Source of the DNA: CAZOAR01 sp964577985
GTDB lineage: Bacteria > Gemmatimonadota > CAZMKB01 > CAZNLH01
DNA length: 60,744 nt
Direction: 5' to 3'
NCBI GenBank assembly: GCA_964577985.1
Contig: CAZOAR010000015.1
Span: forward strand, 1-60,744
This document shows, in pieces, positions 45,657 to 54,398 of the stretch (the first letter of the stretch is position 1; every line of letters begins with the position of its first letter). Both the position numbers and the translations under genes were made by a program. Under the pieces are notes generated by a model. The model made no database searches. It was not told where the DNA came from and was given only the letters and a program-made list of their open reading frames with translations.

Positions 45657-46151
45657 TTACTCTTCCTCTCCTTCGTCGGCCTTGAACTCCTTGAGCCAGT
45701 ACTCTACACCCGCCTTTGTCTCCCCGGCCGGCTTTTCTCCGCTCGCCGCTTCAGACCCACGCGTTGCCCTGAGATCACACATGAACTCCTCCGCACTCCT
45801 GACGTCGATTCCCATGCCGCGTGAGAAACGCGCGATGTGGTCCTCATCGGACGAGATAACCGTCAACGATTCCGTGCTCCCGGCGTTTGAGACCTTCCTC
45901 CTTATGTAGCTGTCGGCATCCGTTACGAAGATGGCTTCGACACCTGGCGGAGATCGCCGCTCGATACTGCCCGACTCCTTATCTCCTCCGTCAAACACGA
46001 CCGTGCACTTGAGAGATTTCCGCCGGGCGTATCGGCTCACCATCTCGAGCAGTGTCCTCCGACCGATCTCCTGGTTATCCCTGTAGACAGCCCTGAGAGT
46101 GCTGTCTCTCAACATCACATTATAACCATCTATGAGGAGGATCCTTTTCAA
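45657..46151 (-). CDS. NYN-domain (YacP/Rae1-like) endoribonuclease
   Basis: 164 residues. The PIN-like NYN fold is marked by LIDGYNVML at the N-terminus, VVFDGG near 50, TDADSYIRR near 77 and VISSDEDHIAR near 97, which supply the acidic metal-binding residues. Rae1 of Bacillus subtilis, in this family, cuts mRNA in the ribosomal A site. The start is TTG with GGGGG upstream. Its direct pairing with an eRF1-like protein suggests a ribosome-associated quality-control pair, by inference. The C-terminal ~35 residues are charged and probably disordered. Confidence 0.85.
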   Translation of the reverse strand: MKRILLIDGYNVMLRDSTLRAVYRDNQEIGRRTLLEMVSRYARRKSLKCTVVFDGGDKESGSIERRSPPGVEAIFVTDADSYIRRKVSNAGSTESLTVISSDEDHIARFSRGMGIDVRSAEEFMCDLRATRGSEAASGEKPAGETKAGVEYWLKEFKADEGEEE

Positions 46152-46164
46152 ACATCCCCCGTGA

Positions 46165-47364
46165 CTATGCTCCGGTCACTTCTTCGAAGACCCTCATGAA
46201 ATTACCGCCCAGAATCTTCCTTATCTCGACCTCGCTGTAGCCACGCTCGACGAGAATCCGTGTCACTTCAGGCATGTCCGTGACGTCTTCGATCCCGACC
46301 GGCAGTGATGGGACTCCGTCAAAATCCGAGCCAAGGCCTACGTAGTCCACTCCCACGAGATGTACTATATAATCGATATGGTCAACTATGGCCGTGACCG
46401 GAACTCCGTAGCCGCCCATCTCGTCAGCTATTATCTTATGTCTCTGTCTGTAATACTCGCCGGGCTGATCTCGCGTGGCCTCCTTGACGGAGTCGAGTTC
46501 CGCAGCACGTGTCTCGTACGCCATGTTCTCGAGCCTGTTATAAGTGCTGTCGAGGTATGCCGGATAAAAGTTGACTCCGATGACGCCGCCGTTCTTCGCC
46601 ACCGCTCTTATCTGATCGTCCGTCAGGTTACGGTAGTGCGGACAGATGCCGGCGACGCATGAATGCGAAGCGATCACGGGCTTGTTCACGACCTCCATAA
46701 CATCCCAGAAGGTGCTCTCCGAAACATGGGAGACATCGACGATCATTCCGAGTCGGTTCATCTCCTTCACAACCTCTACACCGAATTCGGTCAGTCCGCC
46801 ATGCCTGGTGCCCTCCTGTCTCTCCTCCTTCGCGGCATCGGCCCAGTCGTTCGTGTTATTCCACGTGAGGGTCATATAGCGGACGCCCCTGCCGTAGAAA
46901 TAGCGAAGCTTGTCGAGGCTGTTCTCGATAATGTGACCACCCTCCAGGCCCAGCGCGGCTGCTTTTCTGCCGGAGGAAACGATCTCTCTCGCCTCCGCAG
47001 CCGTCGTGGCGAGCGCGATCCTGTCGGGGTAGGCCTCGAGTATCTCGTCCATCCTGTCAATCATCCGGGTGGCCCTTATAGCGCAGCTGTCGGGGTCATT
47101 TTCGTCTTTCGGCAGTTTGTCCGGCGACACCCATACGGCAAAGAACTGGAGATCGATTCCACCCTTGACCATGCGAGGCAGGTCCATGTGTCCATCTGTC
47201 GATAGCACGCCGAAATCCACATCGTCATCCAGCACCCTGTCTATGGTGTCGGAGTGGAGATCGACCACAAAAGCGTCCTCGTGAATCCTGGCGTAATCCG
47301 CCGGTTTTTCCGCGCACGAACCCATCAGAAAAATGCACGGGATAAGAGTGAGGTACTTGAACAT
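46165..47364 (-). CDS. Membrane dipeptidase (renal dipeptidase family M19), lipoprotein
   Basis: 399 residues. The lipobox LMGSC at residues 13-17 predicts a lipid-anchored protein. M19 motifs: VVDLHSDT (zinc ligands His/Asp) near 34, LEGGHIIEN near 140, MIVDVSHVSE near 205, ASHSC near 230 and YVGLGSDFDG near 340. It hydrolyses dipeptides, including D-residue ones. It follows the NYN gene's upstream region and precedes no clear partner; the Nudix gene ends two bases from its start on the same strand, so co-transcription is likely. Confidence 0.93.
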   Translation of the reverse strand: MFKYLTLIPCIFLMGSCAEKPADYARIHEDAFVVDLHSDTIDRVLDDDVDFGVLSTDGHMDLPRMVKGGIDLQFFAVWVSPDKLPKDENDPDSCAIRATRMIDRMDEILEAYPDRIALATTAAEAREIVSSGRKAAALGLEGGHIIENSLDKLRYFYGRGVRYMTLTWNNTNDWADAAKEERQEGTRHGGLTEFGVEVVKEMNRLGMIVDVSHVSESTFWDVMEVVNKPVIASHSCVAGICPHYRNLTDDQIRAVAKNGGVIGVNFYPAYLDSTYNRLENMAYETRAAELDSVKEATRDQPGEYYRQRHKIIADEMGGYGVPVTAIVDHIDYIVHLVGVDYVGLGSDFDGVPSLPVGIEDVTDMPEVTRILVERGYSEVEIRKILGGNFMRVFEEVTGA

Positions 47365-47366
47365 CT

Positions 47367-47807
47367 TCAGTTCCTTTCTCCTCGACTTATCTGGAAGGTC
47401 TCCTCGATTATCTCCCTGTGGTCAAACGCAAAAGGGAGCCGTGAAAACATCTCGCTCTTCGGATCGACCCACATCGCCTCCTCAGCGTCATCGCTGCCGC
47501 GAGCTCCGTCTTTCCGAGAGAGGGAAACAGGCTTCGACAGGTAGACGCATGTCAGCGTATGACCCCTTGGATCTCTGCCCGGTTTTGACCATACACCGAG
47601 TAGTTTATCAAGCTCGACGTTCAGCATTGTCTCTTCGAGTGCCTCCCTGACCGCGCACTCCTCGATCGACTCTTCACCCGTGTTGATAAACCCGCCGGGG
47701 AGAGCCCAGTGACCCTTGAATGGTGGATTGAGTCGTCTGATAAGGAGGATTTCCTCGTCTTCCCCCACGATAATTACGTCCGCCGTGACATACGGGCTCT
47801 TGATCAT
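47367..47807 (-). CDS. Nudix hydrolase
   Basis: 146 residues with a Nudix box GGFINTGEESIEECAVREALEE (residues ~38-59). The Gly usually following the EExx pair is Met (EETML), a small departure. NPPFKGHWALPGG in front resembles ADP-ribose pyrophosphatase and NADH/8-oxo-dGTP-type members. The ATG overlaps the ligA stop by four bases. Substrate unknown. Confidence 0.9.
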   Translation of the reverse strand: MIKSPYVTADVIIVGEDEEILLIRRLNPPFKGHWALPGGFINTGEESIEECAVREALEETMLNVELDKLLGVWSKPGRDPRGHTLTCVYLSKPVSLSRKDGARGSDDAEEAMWVDPKSEMFSRLPFAFDHREIIEETFQISRGERN

Positions 47808-49825
47808 CCGTCTATCCCTTTCTGCTTTAGCAATTCATAGAACTCCTCCTGGGAGAGAACCTTTACCCCTTTTCTCCCGGCCTGTTCCAGCTTCGATCCT
47901 GGATCCTCCCCCGCGACGAGATAGTCAGTGGCTGCGCTGACAGTCGATGACACTGCAGCTCCCTGTTTTTCCATGAATCTTTTTATCTCGTTTCGCTTGT
48001 AGCGCTCGAGGCTGCCGGTGAAAACGAACCTCAGGCCGGTCAGAGCCCCCCTATCCTTCTTCTCGACCACGGGCCTGACGCCTGCGTCGAGGAGTCTTTC
48101 AATCATCTCCTTTCCGGACTTCGAGGTGAAAAACCCGCTGACTGAATCGGCCACCTCGGGGCCGATCTCATGTATTGACTCGAGTGCCTCCCGATCCGCT
48201 TCCATCAGTGCCGTCAGACCACCGAAACTGTCGACAAGTACGCGCGCCACGTGTTCACCGACCAGCGGTATACCCAGCGCGTATATGAAGCGGTGGAGAG
48301 TGCGCTTCTTGCTCGCCTCAATCGCCTCGAGGAGGTTATCCGCGGATTTCTCACCGAACCCCTCCAGATCTATAAGATCCTCCTTCCGTATGTCGTAACA
48401 ATCAGCAAGGGAATCCTTGATGATCCCTTTCTTCAGGAACAGATTTACGGTCCTGGCCCCCAGGCCTTCGATATCCATCGCGCCTTTCGAGCCGTAATGG
48501 ATGATCGATCCGAGCAGTTGAGCGCGGCACGAAAGGCCACCGGTACACCTGTAATACGCTCCATCTCTTATCACATCGCTCCGGCAGACCGGACATTCAC
48601 CAGGCATTTCCAGCGGAGGCTCCCTGAGCGATTCCTCGCGTTCGTCCACGCGCTCGACAACGTCCGGTATGACATCTCCTGCCCTTGCCACCCGGACCAT
48701 GTCGCCTCGACGCACGTCTTTTCTGACCATCTCATCGTAATTATGAAGGGTGGCGCGGCTGATCGTCACGCCCCCGACGTTTACAGGATCGAGCTGTGTA
48801 ACAGGGGTCAGAATCCCGGTACGACCAACCTGCAGGATGATGTCAGCGACGCGCGTTACCTCGTGTCTTGGTTCAAACTTGAACGCGATCGCCCATCGTG
48901 GGCTCCTCTCCTTCTCTCCGAGAGCGGCGCGGGCGCCAAGGTCGTCGATCTTTATTACGACGCCGTCTATCTCATATGGGAGGGAGTCTCTCTCCTCCCT
49001 CAATCTCCCGTGGTATCGAATTGTGTCCTCGACCGTCGGGCAGACCTCCACCCTGTCGTTTATCCTGAACCCCCAACGCCTGAGGCCTTCGAGTACGCCG
49101 GAATGTGCACTGAAGTCGAGGTGCTCTATCGCGAGGATATCGAAGACAAATATGTCCAGGGGCCTCGCCGCAACGATCCTGGGATCGAGCTGCCTCAATG
49201 TCCCGGCGGCCGCGTTACGCGGGTTCGCGAACGGCTCTTCGCCCGACTCCATCCTTTCCCTGTTCATGGCCTGGAATCCAGCCCTGGGCATATAGACTTC
49301 TCCCCTTATCGAGAGATAGGGAGGGAAGCTCGCTCTATCATCACGCAGAGTGAGGGGGATAGAACGGATAGTCCTCAACCCCTCCGTTATTTCCTCGCCT
49401 ACTACTCCATCCCCGCGTGTCGAGCCCCCGACGAATCGGCCGTCCTCATAGACCAACTCCACGGAGAGACCGTCGAACTTGGGCTCACAGACATAGGTCA
49501 CATCTTCACGTTCGAGATTCCGCTTAACAAAGTCGTCAAAATCGAGGATCTTTTCCTCCTCCGTGGTGGAATCGAGACTCAGCATCGCTCGCGCGTGCTC
49601 GACCTTGCCGAGGGAGTCAAGCGCCTCTCCTCCCACCCGCTGCGTGGGGGAGTCGGGCGTTATGAGTTCCGGATATCTCCGCTCGAGCGCGACCAGTCGC
49701 GCGAAGAGCTGGTCGTAGACCTCGTCCGCGATAACGGGAGAGTTCAGTACAAAATATCTGTGATCGTGGTGGTGGATGGCCTCACGAAGCGCGGCGGCCT
49801 CGGCGGCGATCTCGCCGGAGTCCAT
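47804..49825 (-). CDS. ligA: NAD-dependent DNA ligase
   Basis: 673 residues, full length. Domain Ia with HHHDHRYFVLNSPVIADEVYD, adenylation lysine in EPKFDGLSVE near 118, OB fold, zinc finger (CPVCRSDV and a second pair with CRAQ) near 410-430, helix-hairpin-helix region and a C-terminal BRCT domain (GLRFVFTGSLERYKR). Seals nicks in replication and repair. It lies downstream of polX on the same strand, a plausible repair pair. Confidence 0.96.
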   Translation of the reverse strand: MDSGEIAAEAAALREAIHHHDHRYFVLNSPVIADEVYDQLFARLVALERRYPELITPDSPTQRVGGEALDSLGKVEHARAMLSLDSTTEEEKILDFDDFVKRNLEREDVTYVCEPKFDGLSVELVYEDGRFVGGSTRGDGVVGEEITEGLRTIRSIPLTLRDDRASFPPYLSIRGEVYMPRAGFQAMNRERMESGEEPFANPRNAAAGTLRQLDPRIVAARPLDIFVFDILAIEHLDFSAHSGVLEGLRRWGFRINDRVEVCPTVEDTIRYHGRLREERDSLPYEIDGVVIKIDDLGARAALGEKERSPRWAIAFKFEPRHEVTRVADIILQVGRTGILTPVTQLDPVNVGGVTISRATLHNYDEMVRKDVRRGDMVRVARAGDVIPDVVERVDEREESLREPPLEMPGECPVCRSDVIRDGAYYRCTGGLSCRAQLLGSIIHYGSKGAMDIEGLGARTVNLFLKKGIIKDSLADCYDIRKEDLIDLEGFGEKSADNLLEAIEASKKRTLHRFIYALGIPLVGEHVARVLVDSFGGLTALMEADREALESIHEIGPEVADSVSGFFTSKSGKEMIERLLDAGVRPVVEKKDRGALTGLRFVFTGSLERYKRNEIKRFMEKQGAAVSSTVSAATDYLVAGEDPGSKLEQAGRKGVKVLSQEEFYELLKQKGIDG

Positions 49826-49895
49826 GGCGCCGGGGTCCCTGAGGGAAAAAGGCGGGGTTATGTAAGGGTTCTTGTTCGTCAGTTCTCCTCAGTTA

Positions 49896-49972
49896 AACAG
49901 GGACTGTCACTATTCTGTTTTCCGATTCCCTCGATGTTGGATAGACAGGATCAAGCGGTGGCTGTCCCTGTT
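49896..49972. repeat. Inverted repeat around the polX stop codon
   Basis: AACAGGGACTGTCAC (49896-49910) and GTGGCTGTCCCTGTT (49958-49972) pair with three mismatches in the middle, and the right arm includes the polX stop. It could be a REP-type repeat (GGGACTGTCCC-like) or an RNA hairpin ending polX. No U-tract follows. Confidence 0.5.
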
Positions 49973-51699
49973 CAGTCCTGTCTCAGTTCCCTTAGAAAAG
50001 CATCGAGCGGCAATGTATTGAGGACATCTCCCTTCTCGAGCCATCCCCTGCGCGCGTTCGAGATGCCGTAGCGCATGAAATCGAGGTGTCTTGTGGAATG
50101 CGCGTCGGTGGAAATGGCGATCTTGACCCCCATTTCTCTGGCCATTCGGCAATGAACGTCCTTGAGATCGAGCCTGTCCGGGAAGGCATTAAGCTCAAGA
50201 GCCACACCGTGAGCCTTTGCCGCTTCCATGACCTCCTTCATGTCGACCTCATATGGCTCCCTCCTCTGGATCAGCCTGCCGGTCGGATGAGCGAGTATCT
50301 GTACGTGTGGATTATCTAACGCGCGCACGATCCGCCTCGTCTGGTCCTTCATCGAGAGGCCAAAGTGCGAGTGGACGGCGACCACCACGACGTCGAGCTT
50401 ATCGAGAATACCATCGGGATAGTCGAGGCTTCCATCCTTGAGGACATCGACCTCCATTCCCTTGAGAATCCTGATCCCATTCACCTCCCGATCCGCTGCA
50501 TCTATCGCATCCAGATGCCCCTGCACTTCAGCCACCTTGAGCCCGCCCGCCTGCGTCTCAGACCGGCTGTGGTCCGTAATCGCTATGTACTCATATCCAA
50601 TATCCCGCGCGCGGACAGCCATCCCCTCTATGCTGTCTTTCCCGTCGCTCGCTGTCGAGTGCATCTGGAGATCACCACGGATGTCCTCGACCTGAATCAG
50701 TGCGGGGAGGCGTTTCTCAAGGCCAGCCTCCACCTCACCCTGGCCCTCCCTGAGTTCCGGCTCCACAAAAGGAATTCCAAGGACGGCATATACGTCCTCC
50801 TCAGCCTCTCCTGCAATCTTCTCCTCACTCCTGAAGACGCCGTATTCATTTACCTTGAGCCCGTGCTTTCTGGCGAGAGAGCGTATCTGGACGTTGTGGG
50901 CCTGGGAACCGGTAAAATACTGCAACCCCGCTCCGAAGCTCTCAGGCAGGACCGTCCTCAGGTCGACCTGCATCCCGTTTCTGAGACGTACGGCAGACTT
51001 CGTCTCCCCGTGCGCGATTACCTCTTCCACCGAATCGTACTCTGCAAACCGCTCCATGACCGGGGTTCCATCCTCCGCACCGACAAGGATGTCTATGTCC
51101 CCTATCGTCTCCCGGCACCTCCTGTAGCTTCCGGTCGGTGCTATTCTCGAAACGCCATCAACCTTGCCGAGGTAGTCGGTAAGATCCTCCACGTACTCCT
51201 CCGCCACCGCCCATTTAAACCTTCCCTGACGTTTTCTGTATAGCTCAATAGACCGCAGGATCTTCTCCGCACTCTTCGCTCCGAAGCCGTCCAGTCCTCC
51301 GAGTCGACCGTCCCTGATCGCCTGCTCGAGTTGATCGATCGACTCTACTCCAAGCTCCTTGTGCATCGCCGCCACCTTGCGCGGACCAAGCCCTTCCAGC
51401 TTCAGTATCTCTGTCAGAGCGATCGGGACCTCGCCCTGGATCTTTTCGAGGTAGGCCAGCCTGCCCGTCTCAAGGAGTTCCGTTATCTTTGCCGACAGGT
51501 CCCGGCCGATTCCGTGGAGGTCAGTGAGATCCCTCTCCTCATCGGCCGCTATGTCGCAGAGCTGTTCAGGTAGGACTTCAATGAGCTGAGATGCTTTCTG
51601 GTACGCGCGAACCCTGAATGGGTTTTCTTCCTTCAGACTGAGGAGTTCCCCAATCTGCCTGAAAATTCTCGCGATTTCGCTGTTTCTTATCCTTCGCAT
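49972..51699 (-). CDS. polX: DNA polymerase/3'-5' exonuclease PolX
   Basis: 575 residues. N-terminal helix-hairpin-helix 8-kDa domain, polymerase beta-like palm with GDIDILVGAEDG near 178 (catalytic Asp pair), and a C-terminal PHP nuclease domain (DLQMHSTASDG near 340, AITDHS near 374, ISTDAHST near 535). Bacterial PolX acts in base-excision repair. A promoter lies about 110-135 bases upstream. Confidence 0.95.
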   Translation of the reverse strand: MRRIRNSEIARIFRQIGELLSLKEENPFRVRAYQKASQLIEVLPEQLCDIAADEERDLTDLHGIGRDLSAKITELLETGRLAYLEKIQGEVPIALTEILKLEGLGPRKVAAMHKELGVESIDQLEQAIRDGRLGGLDGFGAKSAEKILRSIELYRKRQGRFKWAVAEEYVEDLTDYLGKVDGVSRIAPTGSYRRCRETIGDIDILVGAEDGTPVMERFAEYDSVEEVIAHGETKSAVRLRNGMQVDLRTVLPESFGAGLQYFTGSQAHNVQIRSLARKHGLKVNEYGVFRSEEKIAGEAEEDVYAVLGIPFVEPELREGQGEVEAGLEKRLPALIQVEDIRGDLQMHSTASDGKDSIEGMAVRARDIGYEYIAITDHSRSETQAGGLKVAEVQGHLDAIDAADREVNGIRILKGMEVDVLKDGSLDYPDGILDKLDVVVVAVHSHFGLSMKDQTRRIVRALDNPHVQILAHPTGRLIQRREPYEVDMKEVMEAAKAHGVALELNAFPDRLDLKDVHCRMAREMGVKIAISTDAHSTRHLDFMRYGISNARRGWLEKGDVLNTLPLDAFLRELRQD

Positions 51700-51805
51700 C
51701 GAAACGTTTCCGGCTCAACTGAATTGAACTGCAGGCAGACGACAGGATGAGCGTCAGTCACAGACCGGTTGTCAGAGGCCGCGCGAATCGTCGATCTCTA
51801 TTATA

Positions 51806-51835
51806 AGAATATCACCCGGAGAGAATCTAAGTCAA
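51806..51835 (-). promoter_or_regulatory. Candidate promoter for polX
   Basis: Minus strand: TTGACT at 51835-51830, 18-base spacer, TATTCT at 51811-51806; a TATAAT also occurs just downstream at poor spacing. The 480-base gap 51700-52183 has no gene; 51836-52140 shows nothing recognisable. Confidence 0.55.
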
Positions 51836-52145
51836 GCGGTTTAGGGAAAAATAGAGCATGGAAGAGAAGACGCCTATACAACTCGTGAGAAAACACGCCT
51901 GTTGACACAAGAATCTCACGATAAAACGGGAACAGCCATTGATCCTTATCGAGCGTTGTAGCGTCTGTTGCTTCCAGAAGACATCTTTCTATATATGATT
52001 TGCATCATACCACAAGACAGCGGTTGTGCCAGGAAATGGAGGACGAGTGATAACTCGATAATTATGATTGACCACGAAAGTGTTGATGATTATCTTTGAA
52101 GACCGCAGGTTTCCCAATGGCCCATCATCCTAAGTACTGTTTGAC

Positions 52146-52163
52146 TAAATAATCAACTATTTA
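52146..52163. promoter_or_regulatory. Possible operator before the fumarase genes
   Basis: TAAATA and TATTTA form a 6-base inverted repeat around ATCAAC, directly after a TTGACT hexamer (52141-52146) and about 20 bases before the fumarase alpha start. No convincing -10 box is at normal spacing, so it may be a protein-binding site, or chance. Confidence 0.3.
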
Positions 52164-52183
52164 ACCCTCTCAGGAAGGCAGGG

Positions 52184-53056
52184 ATGGCGATGAAGAAGAG
52201 AACGGAGGCGCTCCTGGAGCTTATAAGGCTTACATCCACGAGCCTCCCCGAAGACGTGACAGCTGCGCTGGAAGACGCTTTAAGAAAAGAGGATAACTCT
52301 ACTGCTGCCAGCATTTTCGAGACGATCCTGAAAAACGTTGAGATGGCGAGGGAGGGCTCTTCTCCGATATGTCAGGATACCGGGACTCCCCTCTTCTACG
52401 TCACCCACCCGGCGGCCGAATCGACGAGGCAGTTGGGGGATGATATCAGAGGGGCTATCCGTGAAGCAACCCTATTGACATACCTGAGACCAAACGCCGT
52501 CGACCCGATAAGCGGGAAGAACTCCGGTGACAACATCGGCAGGGGACTGCCCCACATTGAGTTTACAGAAGGTGTCGATGACGAATTGAGAGTCACGCTG
52601 CTGCTCAAGGGCGGAGGTAGTGAAAATGTTGGAACTCAGTACAGGCTTCCTGACGGCTCGCTCAAGGCCGGAAGAGACCTCGAAGGAGTAAGGAAGTGCG
52701 TCATAGACGCGGCGTATCAGGCCCAGGGGAAGGGGTGCGCGCCCGGCATCCTGGGTGTCTGCATCGGCAGCGACAGGGGAACCGGCTATTATCAGTCGAA
52801 GAGAGAGCTCCTGAGGCCGCTTGACGACAAGAACGAGAATCCCTCGCTGGCAAGACTTGAAGAATCGATACTCGAAGAGATCAACCAGCTCGGCATCGGG
52901 CCGATGGGGCTCGGAGGAAAGACTACCATACTTGGCTTGAACATAGGAGCGCTCCATCGTCTCCCGGCCTGCTACTTTGTCACCGTATCTTATTTCTGCT
53001 GGGCCGCTAGACGGCATACGGCAACCTTCAAGGACGGAGATGTCTCATATGATTGA
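52184..53056 (+). CDS. Fumarate hydratase class I, alpha subunit (two-subunit type)
   Basis: 290 residues, the N-terminal half of class I fumarase as a separate subunit. It converts fumarate and malate using an oxygen-sensitive 4Fe-4S cluster. Cluster and active-site motifs: SPICQDTGTP near 61, KGGGSENVG near 143, GVCIGSDRGTGY near 195 and GLGGKTTILG near 245. GGAAGG sits before the ATG at 52184. The stop overlaps the beta start by eight bases. L-tartrate dehydratase is a close relative, but nothing suggests tartrate use here. It supplies the TCA branch near 2-oxoglutarate metabolism. Confidence 0.93.
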   Translation: MAMKKRTEALLELIRLTSTSLPEDVTAALEDALRKEDNSTAASIFETILKNVEMAREGSSPICQDTGTPLFYVTHPAAESTRQLGDDIRGAIREATLLTYLRPNAVDPISGKNSGDNIGRGLPHIEFTEGVDDELRVTLLLKGGGSENVGTQYRLPDGSLKAGRDLEGVRKCVIDAAYQAQGKGCAPGILGVCIGSDRGTGYYQSKRELLRPLDDKNENPSLARLEESILEEINQLGIGPMGLGGKTTILGLNIGALHRLPACYFVTVSYFCWAARRHTATFKDGDVSYD

Positions 53057-53627
53057 CATCAAGCTACCTGTTGAGGAAGAAACTATCCGCAAACTCAGAA
53101 TAGGCGACGTCGTATCGATCTCGGGCGTCATGCTGACCGCGAGAGACGCCGCGCACAAGTACCTGATCGAAGAGACACCAGATGAGTTTCACTCTATACT
53201 CAACGGCACATTCATATACCACTGCGGTCCGATCGTCCGGAAGACCGGGACGGGCTGGGAGTTCGTCGCGGCTGGCCCTACGACAAGCATCCGCGAAGAG
53301 CCGTACGAACACAAGGTAATAAAGGAGTATGGGGTTCGAGGTGTGATAGGAAAGGGCGGCATGGGAGACCTTACCCTCGACGCATGCTCGACTCTCGGTT
53401 GCGTATACCTGAGCGCGATCGGTGGAGCGGCTGCTCTCCTTGCAGGATCGGTGAAGAAGGTCCTTGGAGTCTACAAGCTCGAGGAGCTCGGCGTACCTGA
53501 GGCGCTGTGGCATATCGATGTCGAAGGATTTCCAGCTATCGTTACAATGGACTCACACGGGAGAAGCCTTCACACGGAGATAGAAGATGTGTCAAAGAAA
53601 AAGGCGATGGAGTTGATGGAGTTGTAG
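53049..53627 (+). CDS. Fumarate hydratase class I, beta subunit
   Basis: 192 residues, the C-terminal half of class I fumarase. Motifs: LRIGDVVSISGVMLTARDAAH, YHCGPIVRK, and GKGGMGDLT with the following Cys-containing STLGCVY. The ATG at 53049 has GGAG upstream; the preceding codons in frame do not match the family. It converges with the cyclotransferase gene 40 bases away. Confidence 0.93.
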   Translation: MIDIKLPVEEETIRKLRIGDVVSISGVMLTARDAAHKYLIEETPDEFHSILNGTFIYHCGPIVRKTGTGWEFVAAGPTTSIREEPYEHKVIKEYGVRGVIGKGGMGDLTLDACSTLGCVYLSAIGGAAALLAGSVKKVLGVYKLEELGVPEALWHIDVEGFPAIVTMDSHGRSLHTEIEDVSKKKAMELMEL

Positions 53628-53666
53628 CCGGGATGCCACCCGTCCTGATGACTTGAGAGGAATCCC

Positions 53667-54182
53667 CTACGGTGCCAGCGAATCGGATCGCCCTCGGGTG
53701 TCCGTCGCTTCTTCCTCCTCGGGCTTGACATCTCTGTCGTAATGCACAAGGATCGTCTCCTCGATATACCGTCTGTCGATGCCGCTTTCCACCGCGCCTT
53801 CGACGAGTGAATCCAGGTACTCGATGGACGGTTCCAGATTCTCATCGACCTGGTCCGCTATGTACACCTCCGATTCCACGAGACTGTTCTCTTCATCTCT
53901 CACCAGGATGTTCTCCCGGTGGTACTGATCCGAACTCACGCCCTCGAAGATGTCCATCGTTTCGATGTCTGAATCGCGTATTCGATAGAGGATTCCAAAT
54001 ACACTGTCGCCCTCGGATGGGACAATGTTGGCGCATCCCGTAGATGGCCGTACCGAGGAGATCTTGTTAAAGACAAGACGGTAATTCTCCAGAACTCCCT
54101 GCCGCACCTCCAGCACCTTTATAGCCCTGTGCAGCTCCAGCCTCTCCCGGCCCATGTTGGATCCGTAGGCAAAATACCACAT
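53667..54182 (-). CDS. Gamma-glutamylcyclotransferase-like protein
   Basis: 171 residues of the GGCT/AIG2 fold: FAYGSNM near residue 4 (substrate loop), a conserved FEGV with the catalytic-type Glu near 80 and SEVYIAD near 105. Such enzymes release 5-oxoproline from gamma-glutamyl compounds. That product is one candidate substrate for the HyuAB proteins at the left of the window, though the genes are far apart. GGGAGG precedes the ATG. The acidic tail is probably disordered. Confidence 0.88.
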   Translation of the reverse strand: MWYFAYGSNMGRERLELHRAIKVLEVRQGVLENYRLVFNKISSVRPSTGCANIVPSEGDSVFGILYRIRDSDIETMDIFEGVSSDQYHRENILVRDEENSLVESEVYIADQVDENLEPSIEYLDSLVEGAVESGIDRRYIEETILVHYDRDVKPEEEEATDTRGRSDSLAP

Positions 54183-54303
54183 CGAGCACCTCCCGCTGTC
54201 CCGGTCACAGCAAACCCGACAACGTTACTTTTATAAACATTAATGTTATTTGTGAAGTCAAGTCAAGGAATATCTTCGCCGTTACGGGCTTACCTTCTCC
54301 AAC

Positions 54304-54331
54304 TTGACCTGAACAATGAAAGTAGTATATT
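54304..54331 (+). promoter_or_regulatory. Candidate promoter for thi4
   Basis: TTGACC at 54304-54309, 16-base spacer, TATATT at 54326-54331, leading to a ~60-nt leader before the Thi4 ATG. No TPP riboswitch (CUGAGA-type) motif was found in the leader. On the other strand, TTGACT at 54266-54261 and an AT-rich stretch (TTTATA) may serve the cyclotransferase gene. Confidence 0.5.
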
Positions 54332-54398
54332 TATGCGGGTCAGCGAAATCCAACCACGCGTGTGTGTTCAGCAAACATCTATAGAGGAGGAAAGCCAT

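Noticed and set aside
54332..54398. TPP riboswitch in the thi4 leader
   Set aside because: Too short, and no CUGAGA or the other conserved core segments.
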